Positions 38,376 to 47,702 are shown, counted from the stretch's first letter. The stretch is 64,000 nt of DNA from Acinetobacter sp. NCu2D-2 (GCF_001647675.1 NZ_CP015594.1:1488001-1552000); one strand, 5' to 3'. The notes: a model not told the origin generated them from the letters alone. Numbers and translations: made by a program.

Positions 38376-38618
38376 ATGCACTATCAATATCATTGTGCTT
38401 GCTGCAATAAAGTTGTTTCTTCCATGGATAAAGAATGCACGAATTGCGGTTCACACAATATTCGAAGCCCATATGGTTTTTGGATTTTCTGCATTATTGC
38501 CTGCCTCATTGCAGTTGTGGCAATTAAAGGGATCCAAGCCTATGTCCAATCACATAACAATGAAGTGCCTGAGCAACATACTTTATTGGATGTGCTCGAT
38601 CATAAAAATCCAAAGTAG
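38376..38618 (+). CDS. Small zinc-ribbon protein with one membrane helix
   Basis: An 80-residue protein with two CxxC pairs (Cys7/Cys10 and Cys21/Cys24) forming a likely rubredoxin-like zinc knuckle, then one hydrophobic helix (about 33-52) and a polar tail. I do not recognise a family with a function. Translation should be efficient: an exact AGGAGGG lies 8 nt before the ATG. Confidence 0.7.
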   Translation: MHYQYHCACCNKVVSSMDKECTNCGSHNIRSPYGFWIFCIIACLIAVVAIKGIQAYVQSHNNEVPEQHTLLDVLDHKNPK

Positions 38619-38734
38619 CGACATTTGGATAAAACTCATGCACGCGCGCAAGTCTTTTAGCAGCTGAATACCGATATTTAAGCCCTATGCTTGCTGATAT
38701 TGGTTAAAATAATCAATCCAGCAAGGAGAAAGAT

Positions 38735-38935
38735 ATGGTTCTACTAATTAAAAAAGGCGGATTACGCGAGCGTGCAAACCGTAGCCGTCGTTATCATGGT
38801 TCTGAAAATACTGAAACCACCCTCAAACCGAACCAATATCGCCAATCTTCAAATCAGCAAAGCGAGCCAACGGGAAATATAAATTCAGATGCCAGCGTTT
38901 TAAAGCCTCTAAATGAATCTACTTCAGATCAGTAA
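38735..38935 (+). CDS. Small basic hypothetical protein
   Basis: A 66-residue protein with a basic N-terminal patch (IKKGGLRERANRSRRYHG) and a low-complexity Asn/Gln/Ser/Thr-rich tail that is probably disordered. AAGGAG lies 6 nt before the ATG, which supports expression. It overlaps the end of the convergent LysE gene by 12 nt. The basic head could bind nucleic acid, but that is speculation. Confidence 0.55.
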   Translation: MVLLIKKGGLRERANRSRRYHGSENTETTLKPNQYRQSSNQQSEPTGNINSDASVLKPLNESTSDQ

Positions 38936-39559
38936 AGCTGCGTCATAACACAACCAAACTGCGAACATTAAAAACAGCACACCTGAAATCATATCGATAT
39001 AACTGCCTGATCGTTGATACAGGTCTTTAATTTTAGGTTGTGAAATCAGCAGCATTAATACAGTAAATGTTAAAAATGTCTGTACTGGTATAATGACCGC
39101 CAATTGTGCTTTTAAATAATCCGAAGCTGAAGAACTTAAAGCCAACGAAAATACACTGCTGAAATAAATTAAGGTTTTCGGATTTGCGAGATTAGTAAAT
39201 AAGCCAATTAAAAAATAATTCTGTGGGGCTTGTTCTTCACTTGATTCTGTCTGTGCTTGATGACGGGATTTAAAACTTTTTATACCACCATTCAGCATTG
39301 CCCACCCCATTTTGGCAAGAAAAACTGCCCCGACAATCATCAGGACTTGCTGAATCCATGGAAACTGATCGATGAGGACGGTAAAACCAACTAAGGTCAG
39401 CACTACCCATACGACAATCCCTAAGCTGATACCAGCAATCACTTTTAATGCATTCAGGCGTGTGGTCGATGCAGCACTTTTAGCAATCAATAAAATATCA
39501 GGTCCCGGACTTAACTGAGCCACAAAATGTAAAATACAGATGGTCAATAACAAAGACAT
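38924..39559 (-). CDS. LysE/RhtB-family amino acid exporter
   Basis: A 211-residue inner-membrane protein with five to six helices. The N-terminal AQLSPGPDILLIAK is the LysE/RhtB signature and NLANPKTLIYFSS the second conserved block. Members export amino acids such as threonine, homoserine or leucine; the substrate is not evident. ATG 39559 is used; a TTG nine bases upstream extends the frame. Confidence 0.85.
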   Translation of the reverse strand: MSLLLTICILHFVAQLSPGPDILLIAKSAASTTRLNALKVIAGISLGIVVWVVLTLVGFTVLIDQFPWIQQVLMIVGAVFLAKMGWAMLNGGIKSFKSRHQAQTESSEEQAPQNYFLIGLFTNLANPKTLIYFSSVFSLALSSSASDYLKAQLAVIIPVQTFLTFTVLMLLISQPKIKDLYQRSGSYIDMISGVLFLMFAVWLCYDAALLI

Positions 39560-39623
39560 TTCAAGCAAAACGGCGACAAAAATTAAGCTATCTTTTACAC
39601 CGATCTGTCAGAAATTTCCATTA

Positions 39624-39654
39624 AAAAACCGAATCATTTGATTCGGTTTCTTTT
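39624..39654 (-). terminator. Terminator after fxsA
   Basis: AAACCGAATC and GATTCGGTTT pair around ATTT with flanking A/T runs, 14-44 nt beyond the fxsA stop. Confidence 0.8.
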
Positions 39655-39667
39655 GAGCAAAAAGATT

Positions 39668-40231
39668 TTATTTTGGATTAATGTCTTTCATTTCAATTTT
39701 TTTAGCATCTGGTGTTACTTCGCGAGCTTCACCATCAATGATAGTGGAGTCTCGTCCACCTTGTTGGTTTTGCATCTCTTGCATTTGACGCATCATATCT
39801 GCAAATGGGTTTTGACCTTGAGCACCGCCCATATCTCCCATCATGCCACCCATCATTCGTTCCATCATGGCTTGCTGACGTTTCATCATTGTTTTCATCA
39901 TGATGTTCTTAAACGCTTGTTGCACAGGTGGAATCAAAATCAGCACTGCAATGACATCACTGATCAAACCTGGGATCATCAAGAAGAAACCTGCCAAAAT
40001 TTTTGGAAGATTAGAAGCCAAAGCAGGATCGCCACTCATTTGACCCATTTGCATCTGTTGCATTTGAGGCATAACACCAGCGGAATACTTGCGAATCAGA
40101 TTCAAACCAATCACAAAGGCTGCCACAAACCAGAAAAAGACGTACCACATGCTTCCGACGAGGTCACCCACGCCAATCCACACAAACACTTCGAGGACTA
40201 AGCTGGCAAGAATAATAAGAAATAATTTCAT
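39668..40231 (-). CDS. fxsA: FxsA-family membrane protein with methionine-rich segments
   Basis: A 187-residue protein. Residues 1-100 have the FxsA layout: two N-terminal helices, LEVFVWIGVGDLVGS, and a third membrane region with FFLMIPGLISDVIAVLILIPPVQ. FxsA is named for suppressing F-plasmid exclusion of phage T7 in E. coli; its normal role is unknown. Unusual here are the methionine-rich runs (MQQMQMGQM, then MMKTMMKRQQAMMERMMGGMMGDM). It diverges from ruvC across 122 bp. Confidence 0.85.
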   Translation of the reverse strand: MKLFLIILASLVLEVFVWIGVGDLVGSMWYVFFWFVAAFVIGLNLIRKYSAGVMPQMQQMQMGQMSGDPALASNLPKILAGFFLMIPGLISDVIAVLILIPPVQQAFKNIMMKTMMKRQQAMMERMMGGMMGDMGGAQGQNPFADMMRQMQEMQNQQGGRDSTIIDGEAREVTPDAKKIEMKDINPK

Positions 40232-40353
40232 AAAAATGAATCTAAACTCAGTTTAATAAATAGAATGCTGTCATCAAGTGCTTAATCACGATCAAGCTTT
40301 TTTGATACGCTTATGTAACAATATGGGCATTATTTTATTTTTAAAGTGCAGGC

Positions 40354-40899
40354 ATGTCATTAATTATCGGGATTGATCCAGGTTCACGTCTAACAGGTTA
40401 TGGAATCATTCAAAAAGAAGGTTCAAAACTGACTTTTGTCGATGCCGGTACTATTAGAACTGAAACGGCGGAAATGCCTGAACGATTAAAACGAATTTTT
40501 GCCGGTGTAGAACGTATTGTAAAATTCTATGGGCCAACTGAAGCAGCTGTAGAACAAGTATTTATGGCACAAAACCCCGATTCTGCATTAAAGCTTGGTC
40601 AAGCGCGTGGCGCTGCAATTGCAGCTTTAGTAAATCTCGATTTACAAGTGGCTGAATATACCGCACGTCAAATTAAACAATCTGTGGTTGGCTACGGTGC
40701 AGCAGAAAAAGACCAAGTACAGATGATGGTGATGCGTATTTTAAATTTGAGCATTAAACCGCAACAGGATGCTGCCGATGCCCTTGCAGCTGCAATTTGT
40801 CATGCCCATGCCTCAGGCAGTATGAGTAAAATGGCAGTATTGAACGCCCTTGGTGGTATGGCACGAGGCCGTAGTCGCGTGAGCAGTAGACGAAGATAA
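40354..40899 (+). CDS. ruvC: Holliday junction resolvase RuvC
   Basis: A 181-residue endonuclease that cuts Holliday junctions in the RuvABC complex. [12 protein letters not shown] at residues 6-17 carries the first catalytic Asp, [21 protein letters not shown] the Glu, and [15 protein letters not shown] the C-terminal Asp pair. ruvA and ruvB are not adjacent. It ends exactly one base before the stop of the convergent gene at 40900. Confidence 0.96.
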   Translation: MSLIIGIDPGSRLTGYGIIQKEGSKLTFVDAGTIRTETAEMPERLKRIFAGVERIVKFYGPTEAAVEQVFMAQNPDSALKLGQARGAAIAALVNLDLQVAEYTARQIKQSVVGYGAAEKDQVQMMVMRILNLSIKPQQDAADALAAAICHAHASGSMSKMAVLNALGGMARGRSRVSSRRR

Positions 40900-41250
40900 C
40901 TACAAATGAGTTTTAAAGTCACTTTGCATTTCTTTTATTGACGGATAGTGACTATAAGAAACAGCTAGTATTCGTCCAACTGGTCTAATCTCTTTAGAAT
41001 TTCTTTGATTAATCCGAATAATCACTATTTCCTCTGGTTCATTACGGTGATTAATCTCACAAATCATATACGCATCATTTCGCTTAAGAATATGATATTG
41101 AGGAAAGGTTTCTTTTAAAATTTGTATAAAATTATAAGGAGCGACTTGAATTGCAGCTTTCTTAGCTTTAGGTTTTGTTATCTTTCCTAAATTAATAAGA
41201 AACAAAAAAATCAGTAAAATAAAAATTATAGCTATAATTTGTTGAACCAT
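40900..41250 (-). CDS. Hypothetical membrane-anchored protein
   Basis: A 116-residue protein with an N-terminal hydrophobic helix (about residues 4-22), a Lys-rich stretch (KITKPKAKKA), and a soluble domain rich in Ile, Asn and Glu. It looks like a small inner-membrane protein with its domain on the cytoplasmic side. I do not recognise a family. Its stop abuts the ruvC stop with no space, so no terminator separates them. Confidence 0.6.
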   Translation of the reverse strand: MVQQIIAIIFILLIFLFLINLGKITKPKAKKAAIQVAPYNFIQILKETFPQYHILKRNDAYMICEINHRNEPEEIVIIRINQRNSKEIRPVGRILAVSYSHYPSIKEMQSDFKTHL

Positions 41251-41323
41251 ATTTCCCCCACATAAATATAATGTTTAGCAAAGCATTTAATTTTTAAATA
41301 TTATTAAAACTATTGTAGTCGAT

Positions 41324-42787
41324 TTAGTTACTGCTATTCACTACTTTATAAATCGCATGCTTCATATCCTGTGCCTGTAAACCACGCTCACCATGTTTAG
41401 CCAAGTCATCACCTGCAAGTGCATGCAAAGTCACCACTTGATGTAAAGCAATCTCTTGGTGAAATTGTGCTTTTAAACTTGCAATCATGCCTGCAAGTAC
41501 ATCACCCATGCCACCAGTACCCATGCCCGCATTTCCTGCGGTGCAAATATATAGTTCATCTTCGAGGGTTAAACTCCCCGATCCTTTTAACACCCATTGC
41601 CCTACGTATTTATCTTGTAAGGCATAAATAGCCGCAATACGATCTGATTCAATCTCTGAAGTTTTTAGCCCTAACAATGTTGCAGCTTCGCCTGGGTGTG
41701 GCGTGCAATAGGTTTGAGAATTTAACTTTTGGGGAAACTGAGCTAAGAACCATAGAGCATCAGCATCAAGGACCACTTCTAGATTGGATTGCTGTATTAA
41801 TTTAAACCATGTTTCATATTGCATCTGTGCCCATTGATCGCGACCTAACCCCATACCAAAACAAACCGCATCGACTTGTTTTAACAGATTTACACGATCT
41901 TCTTCAGACATAGTGTTGATGTCTGCAAGCATGATATTAGGGGCACGCGATAAGATAGCTATATGATGTTTTGCATCACATATCACAGTGACCTTTCCAG
42001 CACCTGAAGCAAACGCAGCTTCCGCAGCCATAATCACCGCTCCGCCCATATTGCCATGTCCACCAATCACTAAAACGTGACCATACGTACCTTTATGTCC
42101 AAATGCTTTACGCATTGGCAAATGAATATTATGCGGACTCAAATATGCAAGTGGTTGAAGCATAGCATCTGCAGGAATCGCATCAATAACGTCTATATGT
42201 CCTGCGTATTGTTTGCCTAATCCTGTAAATAAACCTGCTTTGAAGCCCAAGACTGTATACGTCTGATCCGCCTGAATACAAATCGGCATGGGTCGACCTG
42301 TATTAGCATTTAAGCCACTCGGAAGATCGACTGAAACCTTAAATCCCCTTGCCTCATTAATAGATTGAATAATCTGTTGCCAATCTTGACTTAAGGGACG
42401 ATTGAGCCCGATACCAAATAGCGCATCAATATATACATCGTAATTTTTTTGAAAATTAAAGTGGGGGTATATTTTAATCTTTGACTGTTGAGCTTCTTTA
42501 TAAGCTAGATTCAGATCAGAAGACTGACCTAAACTAGAGGCATAAATCTCCACCTCAAAACCATGCTGCTTTAAATATTTGGCAATCAGATACCCGTCAC
42601 CTGCATTGTTTCCTGCACCGCAACACACCGCGATTCGATGAAAATTCGAAGTTTCAAACTGTTTAATTAGGCGATTGCTAATTAGCCAAGCGACTTGCTG
42701 CATTAAACCATAGGACGAATTTTGCTGCGCAAACCAACGTTGCTCCCATGCCTGAATATCCTTGCTATGGTAAACTCGTTGCTGCAT
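41324..42787 (-). CDS. nnrDE: Bifunctional NAD(P)H-hydrate epimerase / ADP-dependent dehydratase
   Basis: A 487-residue fusion that repairs hydrated NAD(P)H. The N-terminal YjeF_N epimerase domain (about 1-215) has CCGAGNNAGDGYLIAKYLK; the C-terminal ribokinase-like dehydratase (about 225-487) has GHKGTYGHVLVIGG and the catalytic NAGMGTGGMGDVLAGMI. Length and order match E. coli Nnr (YjeF). It diverges from queG with only 23 bp between the start codons, so the promoters must lie inside each other's coding region. Confidence 0.93.
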   Translation of the reverse strand: MQQRVYHSKDIQAWEQRWFAQQNSSYGLMQQVAWLISNRLIKQFETSNFHRIAVCCGAGNNAGDGYLIAKYLKQHGFEVEIYASSLGQSSDLNLAYKEAQQSKIKIYPHFNFQKNYDVYIDALFGIGLNRPLSQDWQQIIQSINEARGFKVSVDLPSGLNANTGRPMPICIQADQTYTVLGFKAGLFTGLGKQYAGHIDVIDAIPADAMLQPLAYLSPHNIHLPMRKAFGHKGTYGHVLVIGGHGNMGGAVIMAAEAAFASGAGKVTVICDAKHHIAILSRAPNIMLADINTMSEEDRVNLLKQVDAVCFGMGLGRDQWAQMQYETWFKLIQQSNLEVVLDADALWFLAQFPQKLNSQTYCTPHPGEAATLLGLKTSEIESDRIAAIYALQDKYVGQWVLKGSGSLTLEDELYICTAGNAGMGTGGMGDVLAGMIASLKAQFHQEIALHQVVTLHALAGDDLAKHGERGLQAQDMKHAIYKVVNSSN

Positions 42788-42810
42788 TTTCTAATCCCTG
42801 TCTTTGGTTT

Positions 42811-43917
42811 ATGACAACATCCAATTCTTCATCACAAATTCAAGCGTATCAATATGATTCAAGTGAATTAACTGCTTGGATTAAAGCTCAAGCATTGGAA
42901 TTGGGTTTCTCTGATTGTGTCATTGCCAAACCAGATGCTCAAGCAGAATTACCGCGCTTACAAGAATACCTTGATCGTGGTTATCATGCAGATATGGATT
43001 ATCTGAAAGAAAACTTAGAAAAACGCGCAGATCCAACTTTATTGGTTCCAAATACGCAATCTATTATTTGTGTACGTATGGATTATTTGGTCGAGACTCC
43101 AAAACCACGTACTGTGCCTTATGCACCAAATTCTGCAATCATTGCACGCTATGCACGTGGCCGTGATTACCATAAAACGATGCGCGGTCGTCTTAAACAG
43201 TTAGCAGCCAAAATCAGACAACGTGTGGGCGACTTTGAATCACGTCCATTTGCTGACTCAGCACCGATTTTTGAAAAATCATTAGCCGAGAATGCTGGTA
43301 TGGGATGGACTGGCAAACACACCCTGCTCATTCATAAAAAATCGGGTTCTTTCTTTGTTTTAGGTGAGCTATTCACCTCGCTTAAACTTGAATTTGATGA
43401 GCCGACGACTAAACATTGTGGTTCATGTAATGCCTGTATTGATATCTGCCCGACTCAAGCAATTGTTGAACCGTATATGTTAGATGCACGGCGCTGTATT
43501 GCTTATCTTACAATTGAATATAAAGGCGTTATTCCTGAAGAATTAAGACGTGGTATTGGCAATCGAATATTTGGTTGTGATGACTGTCAATTGATTTGCC
43601 CATGGAACAGTTTTGCCAAGAAAACCAATGTTGAAGATTTCTATCCACGACATGGACTTGATCAAGTGACACTTTTAGATCTCTGGCAATGGGATGAACC
43701 AACCTTTTTAGTCTCAACAGAAGGCAGTCCAATTCGTCGAACAGGCTATCAAAGTTTTATGCGCAATATCGCAATTGGACTAGGCAATGCACCATATAGC
43801 TCAAATATTGTGCAAACACTCAAATCAACTCGAGAAAATTTTGATGAGATCGTGCAGGTTCATATTGATTGGGCAATACAAGAGCAACTCGCAAAACGTG
43901 ATCAAGCTTTAATTTAA
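42811..43917 (+). CDS. queG: Epoxyqueuosine reductase QueG
   Basis: It makes the last step of queuosine synthesis on tRNA, using cobalamin and two 4Fe-4S clusters. The 368-residue protein has cluster motifs CGSCNACIDICPTQAI and GCDDCQLICPWN, and the N-terminal HADMDYLKENLEKRADP block typical of QueG. ATG 42811 is chosen over the longer frame starting at 42748, which would overlap nnrDE in its coding region. The usual length (about 360-380) agrees. Confidence 0.93.
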   Translation: MTTSNSSSQIQAYQYDSSELTAWIKAQALELGFSDCVIAKPDAQAELPRLQEYLDRGYHADMDYLKENLEKRADPTLLVPNTQSIICVRMDYLVETPKPRTVPYAPNSAIIARYARGRDYHKTMRGRLKQLAAKIRQRVGDFESRPFADSAPIFEKSLAENAGMGWTGKHTLLIHKKSGSFFVLGELFTSLKLEFDEPTTKHCGSCNACIDICPTQAIVEPYMLDARRCIAYLTIEYKGVIPEELRRGIGNRIFGCDDCQLICPWNSFAKKTNVEDFYPRHGLDQVTLLDLWQWDEPTFLVSTEGSPIRRTGYQSFMRNIAIGLGNAPYSSNIVQTLKSTRENFDEIVQVHIDWAIQEQLAKRDQALI

Positions 43918-44181
43918 GCTTCTCTTAAAGTTATCAGCTAAATTATCCCTATTTATTATTTTTAGCTGCATATTCAGCACAACTAGATTATTTCTTAATT
44001 TTTAAACTTTGTTAGCATCTTGCCGATAAAACACAAAACTCTGCTAATAAGTTTCATTTTATAAATTTCTTAGAAAATAAATTTTTACAGAAATTCCTTG
44101 CTATTTTAGAGTTCAAAATTGGCTTGGAAGTTGTCTAAATTTCAGTAAGATGAATAAAAATAATGCAACTTAGGATCAATA

Positions 44182-45186
44182 ATGCTGCATCGAAATGATT
44201 GGACTCGCCAAGAAATACAAACGCTTTATCAACAACCATTTTTGGACTTAGTTTTTCAAGCACAGCAAATTCATCGCCAATTTTTCAAACCAAATGAAAT
44301 CCAAGTGAGCACCTTATTGTCAATTAAAACAGGAAAGTGTCCCGAAGATTGTAAATATTGCTCCCAGTCTGCACATTACGATTCGAACTTAGAGGCTGAA
44401 AAACGCATTGCTGTCGAAAAAGTGATTCAAGAAGCCAAAGCTGCACGTGATTTAGGTTCTACTCGTTTTTGTATGGGCGCTGCTTGGCGTAATCCTCACG
44501 AACGAGATATGCCCTATGTATTAGAAATGGTACGTGAAGTTAAAGCATTGGGGCTTGAAACCTGTATGACCTTAGGCATGCTTAATGCTGATCAAGCCAC
44601 TCGATTAAAAGATGCAGGATTGGATTATTACAACCACAATTTAGACACTTCACGCGAATATTACCCAAATATTATCAGTACTCGTGTTTTTGATGACCGT
44701 TTAAATACGTTACAACATGTTCGAGATGCGGGCTTAAATATTTGTAGTGGCGGAATTGTGGGATTAGGTGAATCTGAGCATGATCGTATTGGATTAATTC
44801 ATGAACTGGCTACCTTACCGATCCAACCTAAATCTGTGCCAATCAATCTTCTTGTTCCGATTCAAGGGACTCCATTAGAACATACAGAAAAACTAGATGT
44901 CATCGAATGGATCAGAACGATCGCTATTGCACGTATTACCATGCCAAAGAGTTATATTCGTCTTTCTGCAGGTCGAGAAAGTTTGAGCGATTCAGATCAA
45001 GCCTTGGCATTTATGGCCGGGGCAAACTCAATCTTCTCTGGAGAAAAACTTCTTACCACACCAAATGCAGGACAAGGTAAGGATCAACAGCTTTTTGGAA
45101 AATTAGGACTACGTGCTGAAAAAGCCAAAACTGATCACTCAGATCTCGCAATTGATGCAATGGCTGAACTTATCAGCGCTGACTAA
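44182..45186 (+). CDS. bioB: Biotin synthase
   Basis: A 334-residue radical SAM enzyme that inserts sulfur into dethiobiotin. The 4Fe-4S motif CPEDCKYC is near residue 57, with the conserved [17 protein letters not shown] and [10 protein letters not shown] blocks. AGGA lies 6 nt before the ATG. No other biotin genes are adjacent, so bioB is separate from bioFDCA. A 264-bp spacer upstream presumably holds its promoter; I saw no clear BirA site. Confidence 0.96.
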   Translation: MLHRNDWTRQEIQTLYQQPFLDLVFQAQQIHRQFFKPNEIQVSTLLSIKTGKCPEDCKYCSQSAHYDSNLEAEKRIAVEKVIQEAKAARDLGSTRFCMGAAWRNPHERDMPYVLEMVREVKALGLETCMTLGMLNADQATRLKDAGLDYYNHNLDTSREYYPNIISTRVFDDRLNTLQHVRDAGLNICSGGIVGLGESEHDRIGLIHELATLPIQPKSVPINLLVPIQGTPLEHTEKLDVIEWIRTIAIARITMPKSYIRLSAGRESLSDSDQALAFMAGANSIFSGEKLLTTPNAGQGKDQQLFGKLGLRAEKAKTDHSDLAIDAMAELISAD

Positions 45187-45400
45187 AATTATGTGCAGTA
45201 ATGAGAATGCCATATTTTGCATTGAGATAATCCCCTTCAAGAATTTCATCTGTACCGTTGGCATGATGAACTTTCAAGGATTTCGTTAACACATCAAATT
45301 CAAAAGAATCATAGCAATCTTGATGTAAGCATAGCCAATGTAAGGTATCTGCTAAATTTGAGTCGACCACGTAGGTATCTTGAAGGAAATCTTTGCTCAT
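45173..45400 (-). CDS. Hypothetical 75-residue protein overlapping the bioB 3' end
   Basis: A small soluble protein with no recognisable domain (segments [23 protein letters not shown], shortened here, and [18 protein letters not shown]). Its stop lies 14 nt inside the end of bioB, on the opposite strand. No strong ribosome site precedes ATG 45400; a TTG at 45412 is an alternative start. Coding looks likely because of the charged, mixed composition, but this is moderate evidence. Confidence 0.55.
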   Translation of the reverse strand: MSKDFLQDTYVVDSNLADTLHWLCLHQDCYDSFEFDVLTKSLKVHHANGTDEILEGDYLNAKYGILITAHNFSQR

Positions 45401-45450
45401 AAAGCATAGCAATTAATTGAAGAAGTTGTAATTTTAAAACATTCAAATAT

Positions 45451-45478
45451 AAAAAAGTGAGCCTATGCTCACTTTTTT
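45451..45478 (-). terminator. Terminator between the small ORF and the bioB-side hypothetical
   Basis: AAAAAAGTGAGC and GCTCACTTTTTT pair perfectly around CTAT. It is 11 nt beyond the stop of the 36-residue ORF and works in either direction. Confidence 0.85.
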
Positions 45479-45489
45479 ATTGTTCAAGC

Positions 45490-45600
45490 TTATTCTTTGT
45501 TGATACCACACTTACGACATTCCTTGTGTGCACCAATTTCTTCCATTTGCTCGTATTCATAAATGTGCAAGCAAAAAATTTTCTTTAATAATTGAAGCAT
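45490..45600 (-). CDS. Very small Cys-containing protein (36 residues)
   Basis: Too short for a normal ORF scan but supported by a GGGAG ribosome site 8 nt before the ATG and a strong terminator directly after. It has a hydrophobic/basic N-terminus (MLQLLKKIFCLHIYEYE) and ends with CRKCG, so it may bind a metal through Cys10/His12 plus the CxxC pair. It resembles very small phage-type zinc-knuckle proteins (DUF1660-like), which is only a visual impression. Confidence 0.6.
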   Translation of the reverse strand: MLQLLKKIFCLHIYEYEQMEEIGAHKECRKCGINKE

Positions 45601-46001
45601 GTTTAAAACTCCCGTTTAATCATTATGGTTCTTGCTTCTCAATATTTCTTCCTGAAACATCTGATTTCGTTTAAAAAATCACCTATTATTAATTAACATA
45701 TTTTTTAGTTTTGTAAAATGCATTTCATCATTATTTTCAGTTCTTCTACGCACTATAACCAACAACTGCACCATTGTTACACACTTAAAAAGAGATTAAT
45801 TTCACATTTTTACTCAAATTTTTTAGAATTAAATTGAGTTATTTCAATTTATTTTCGTTTAATAAAATGAGATCAATCAATTAACTTATACAAATTTTTC
45901 CAAATACCAAGTTGAGTTATTTTCGTTTGAATGATCAAAATTATTTTTGAGTGATGATTGCACCAATACAAGGTAAATATAGAAGAATATAAATGGCATA
46001 A
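45601..46001. other. A+T-rich gene-free stretch upstream of the small ORF
   Basis: About 400 bp without an acceptable ORF. An open frame at 45873-46055 overlaps the tRNA and its terminator and is rejected. The region presumably holds the promoter of the 36-residue ORF (minus strand). Confidence 0.55.
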
Positions 46002-46036
46002 AAAAAACCTCCAAACAAATAATTTGGAGGTTTTTT
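46002..46036 (-). terminator. Terminator of the tRNA-Ile2 gene
   Basis: AACCTCCAAA and TTTGGAGGTT pair with A/T runs on both sides, ending 6 nt from the tRNA 3' end. Confidence 0.88.
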
Positions 46037-46041
46037 GAATT

Positions 46042-46118
<77 letters not shown>

Positions 46119-46388
46119 TATAGGCTGAATTTGTTATTTATCAACAAGTTCAAACGCACTGAATACTAGCTAAGATTTTTTCAAAAGACAAGCACTTTTC
46201 TTTACAGTTGCACACTTAGACAACAATCCATTTTGCAAAATACAAATTCAAGTCAGTCTTTGGTCGAACTTAGGAAGCAGAAAATTTAAACTTAGGAAAA
46301 AGAGATGGATCCGGAAATTTGAACAACTCCTATAAGTGATATTCTGCTCCTCAAATGATGTTATAAACATCAATATATGGAGTATTTT

Positions 46389-46694
46389 ATGGCACGTAGA
46401 CCAAGAAGAAATCATTCAAACGACTTTAAAGCTAAGGTAGCACTTGCTGCGATCAAAGCAGAAAAAACACTTGCTGAATTGAGTTCTGAGTTTGATGTTC
46501 ATCAAAACCAAATTATTGACTGGAAAAATCAATTGATCTCAGCTTCCTCGCAAGCTTTCGATCAATCAAAAGCTCCATCAGAACCCCCCATTGATCTTAA
46601 AAAGTTACATGCAAAAATCGGTGAGCAGGCATTAGAAATTGATTTTTTAGAAGGTGTGTTGAAGAAACTGGGCCGCTTCAACCACAAAAGTTAA
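46389..46694 (+). CDS. IS3-family transposase OrfA
   Basis: A 101-residue DNA-binding protein. The helix-turn-helix (FKAKVALAAIKAEKTLAELS, then DVHQNQIIDWKNQL) occupies the first 60 residues and a leucine-zipper-like helix the end (LHAKIGEQALEIDFLEGVLKKL). ATG 46389 has GGAG 6 nt upstream. OrfB lies in the -1 frame and overlaps by about 50 nt, so an OrfAB fusion is expected from programmed frameshifting near GAAGAAAC. Confidence 0.9.
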   Translation: MARRPRRNHSNDFKAKVALAAIKAEKTLAELSSEFDVHQNQIIDWKNQLISASSQAFDQSKAPSEPPIDLKKLHAKIGEQALEIDFLEGVLKKLGRFNHKS

Positions 46695-47521
46695 TCGATC
46701 ACTCACTTCAGATTTCAGTATCTAAACAGGCTAAGTTACTGAAAGTCTCTCGTGGTTGTTATTATTATCGCCCAAAACCTGTTAGCTCATCAGATCTGAA
46801 ACTGATGCGATGTATTGATGAATTACATATGCAATATCCTTTTGCAGGCAGTCGTATGATGCGTGATTTGTTGAATCGTCAAGGGCATCATATAGGACGA
46901 CGTCATACACGTACTTTAATGAAGAAAATGGGTATTCAGGCGTTATATTGCAAACCAAATTTAAGCCAGGCTAATCAAGCTCACCGTAAATATCCATATC
47001 TGCTCAAAGGGTTGGCTATTCTGCGCAGTAATCAAGTGTGGTCTACGGATATAACGTATATCCCTATGGCAAAAGGCTTTGTTTATTTATGTGCTGTGAT
47101 TGATTGGCATAGCCGCAAGGTACTTGCGCATAGGGTATCGATTAGTATGGAGGTGGATTTTTGTATTTCGGCTTTAAATGAAGCAATTGAAAAATATGGA
47201 TCACCTGAAATATTTAATACAGACCAAGGCAGTCAGTTCACCAGTGATGCATTTATTGATGTATTGAAATCAAATGGCATTCAAATCAGTATGGATGGTA
47301 AAGGTCGATGGATTGATAATGTGATGGTTGAACGATTATGGCGGAGCGTTAAATATGAAGAGGTGTATCTCAAAGCTTATAGCAGTGTCACAGATGCGAA
47401 AAAGCAATTGAGTGCATATTTTGAGTTTTATAATTTGAAACGACCTCATTCGAGTCTAGACAAATTGACACCAAATGAGTTTTACTATGATCAGCTACCC
47501 CAACAAAACAAGGTGGCTTAA
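46643..47521 (+). CDS. IS3-family transposase OrfB (frameshift product with OrfA)
   Basis: The frame opens at 46643, inside orfA, and runs to 47521; the first ATG is only at 46805, too far in to give the full domain, so expression as OrfAB by a -1 shift is likely. The DDE integrase core is intact: Asp in VWSTDITYIP, Asp in NTDQGSQFT and Glu in MVERLWRSVKYEEVY. HTH_21-like FAGSRMMRDLLNRQG and HIGRRHTRTLMKKMG precede it. The C-terminal FEFYNLKRPHSSLDKLTP is typical of IS3. Confidence 0.9.
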   Translation, partial: FFRRCVEETGPLQPQKLIDHSLQISVSKQAKLLKVSRGCYYYRPKPVSSSDLKLMRCIDELHMQYPFAGSRMMRDLLNRQGHHIGRRHTRTLMKKMGIQALYCKPNLSQANQAHRKYPYLLKGLAILRSNQVWSTDITYIPMAKGFVYLCAVIDWHSRKVLAHRVSISMEVDFCISALNEAIEKYGSPEIFNTDQGSQFTSDAFIDVLKSNGIQISMDGKGRWIDNVMVERLWRSVKYEEVYLKAYSSVTDAKKQLSAYFEFYNLKRPHSSLDKLTPNEFYYDQLPQQNKVA

Positions 47522-47702
47522 CTAGAGCGGAATATCACTTATAAATACGCTTTTAGTTGTTCAAACAAGTGGGACCACCTCTAAACAAAATGATTTTTCA
47601 ACTAAAGAAATCTTTTTATTCTCATTCTTATTAATTGGTTTTAGATCTTAATTGATTTCAGGTGGACTCAAATACCATTAAGCCCACACATCAAAAGTGT
47701 AA

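Larger units (their letters stand above)
46301..47582 (+). mobile_element. IS3-family insertion sequence, apparently complete
   Basis: About 1282 bp with orfA and a -1-frame orfB. The ends are imperfect inverted repeats: AGAGATGGATCC at the left and AGAGGTGGTCCC read inward from the right; both are followed by TTTGAACAACT and, after a variable stretch, TATAAGTGATATTC. With these ends an AAA triplet flanks both sides, a plausible 3-bp target duplication. If the tips are trimmed to TGG (46306 and 47577), no duplication is seen. It lies 182 bp upstream of the tRNA gene. Confidence 0.85.

Noticed and set aside
39638..40201. 187-codon His-rich plus-strand open frame over fxsA
   Set aside because: It mirrors the methionine codons (CAT on the other strand) of fxsA and has no ribosome site.
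44182..45186. BirA operator before bioB
   Set aside because: No TTGTAAACC-type inverted repeat was visible in the 264-bp spacer.
46301..47582. Composite transposon formed by the IS30 and IS3 elements
   Set aside because: The two elements belong to different families with unrelated ends, and the genes between are chromosomal housekeeping genes.
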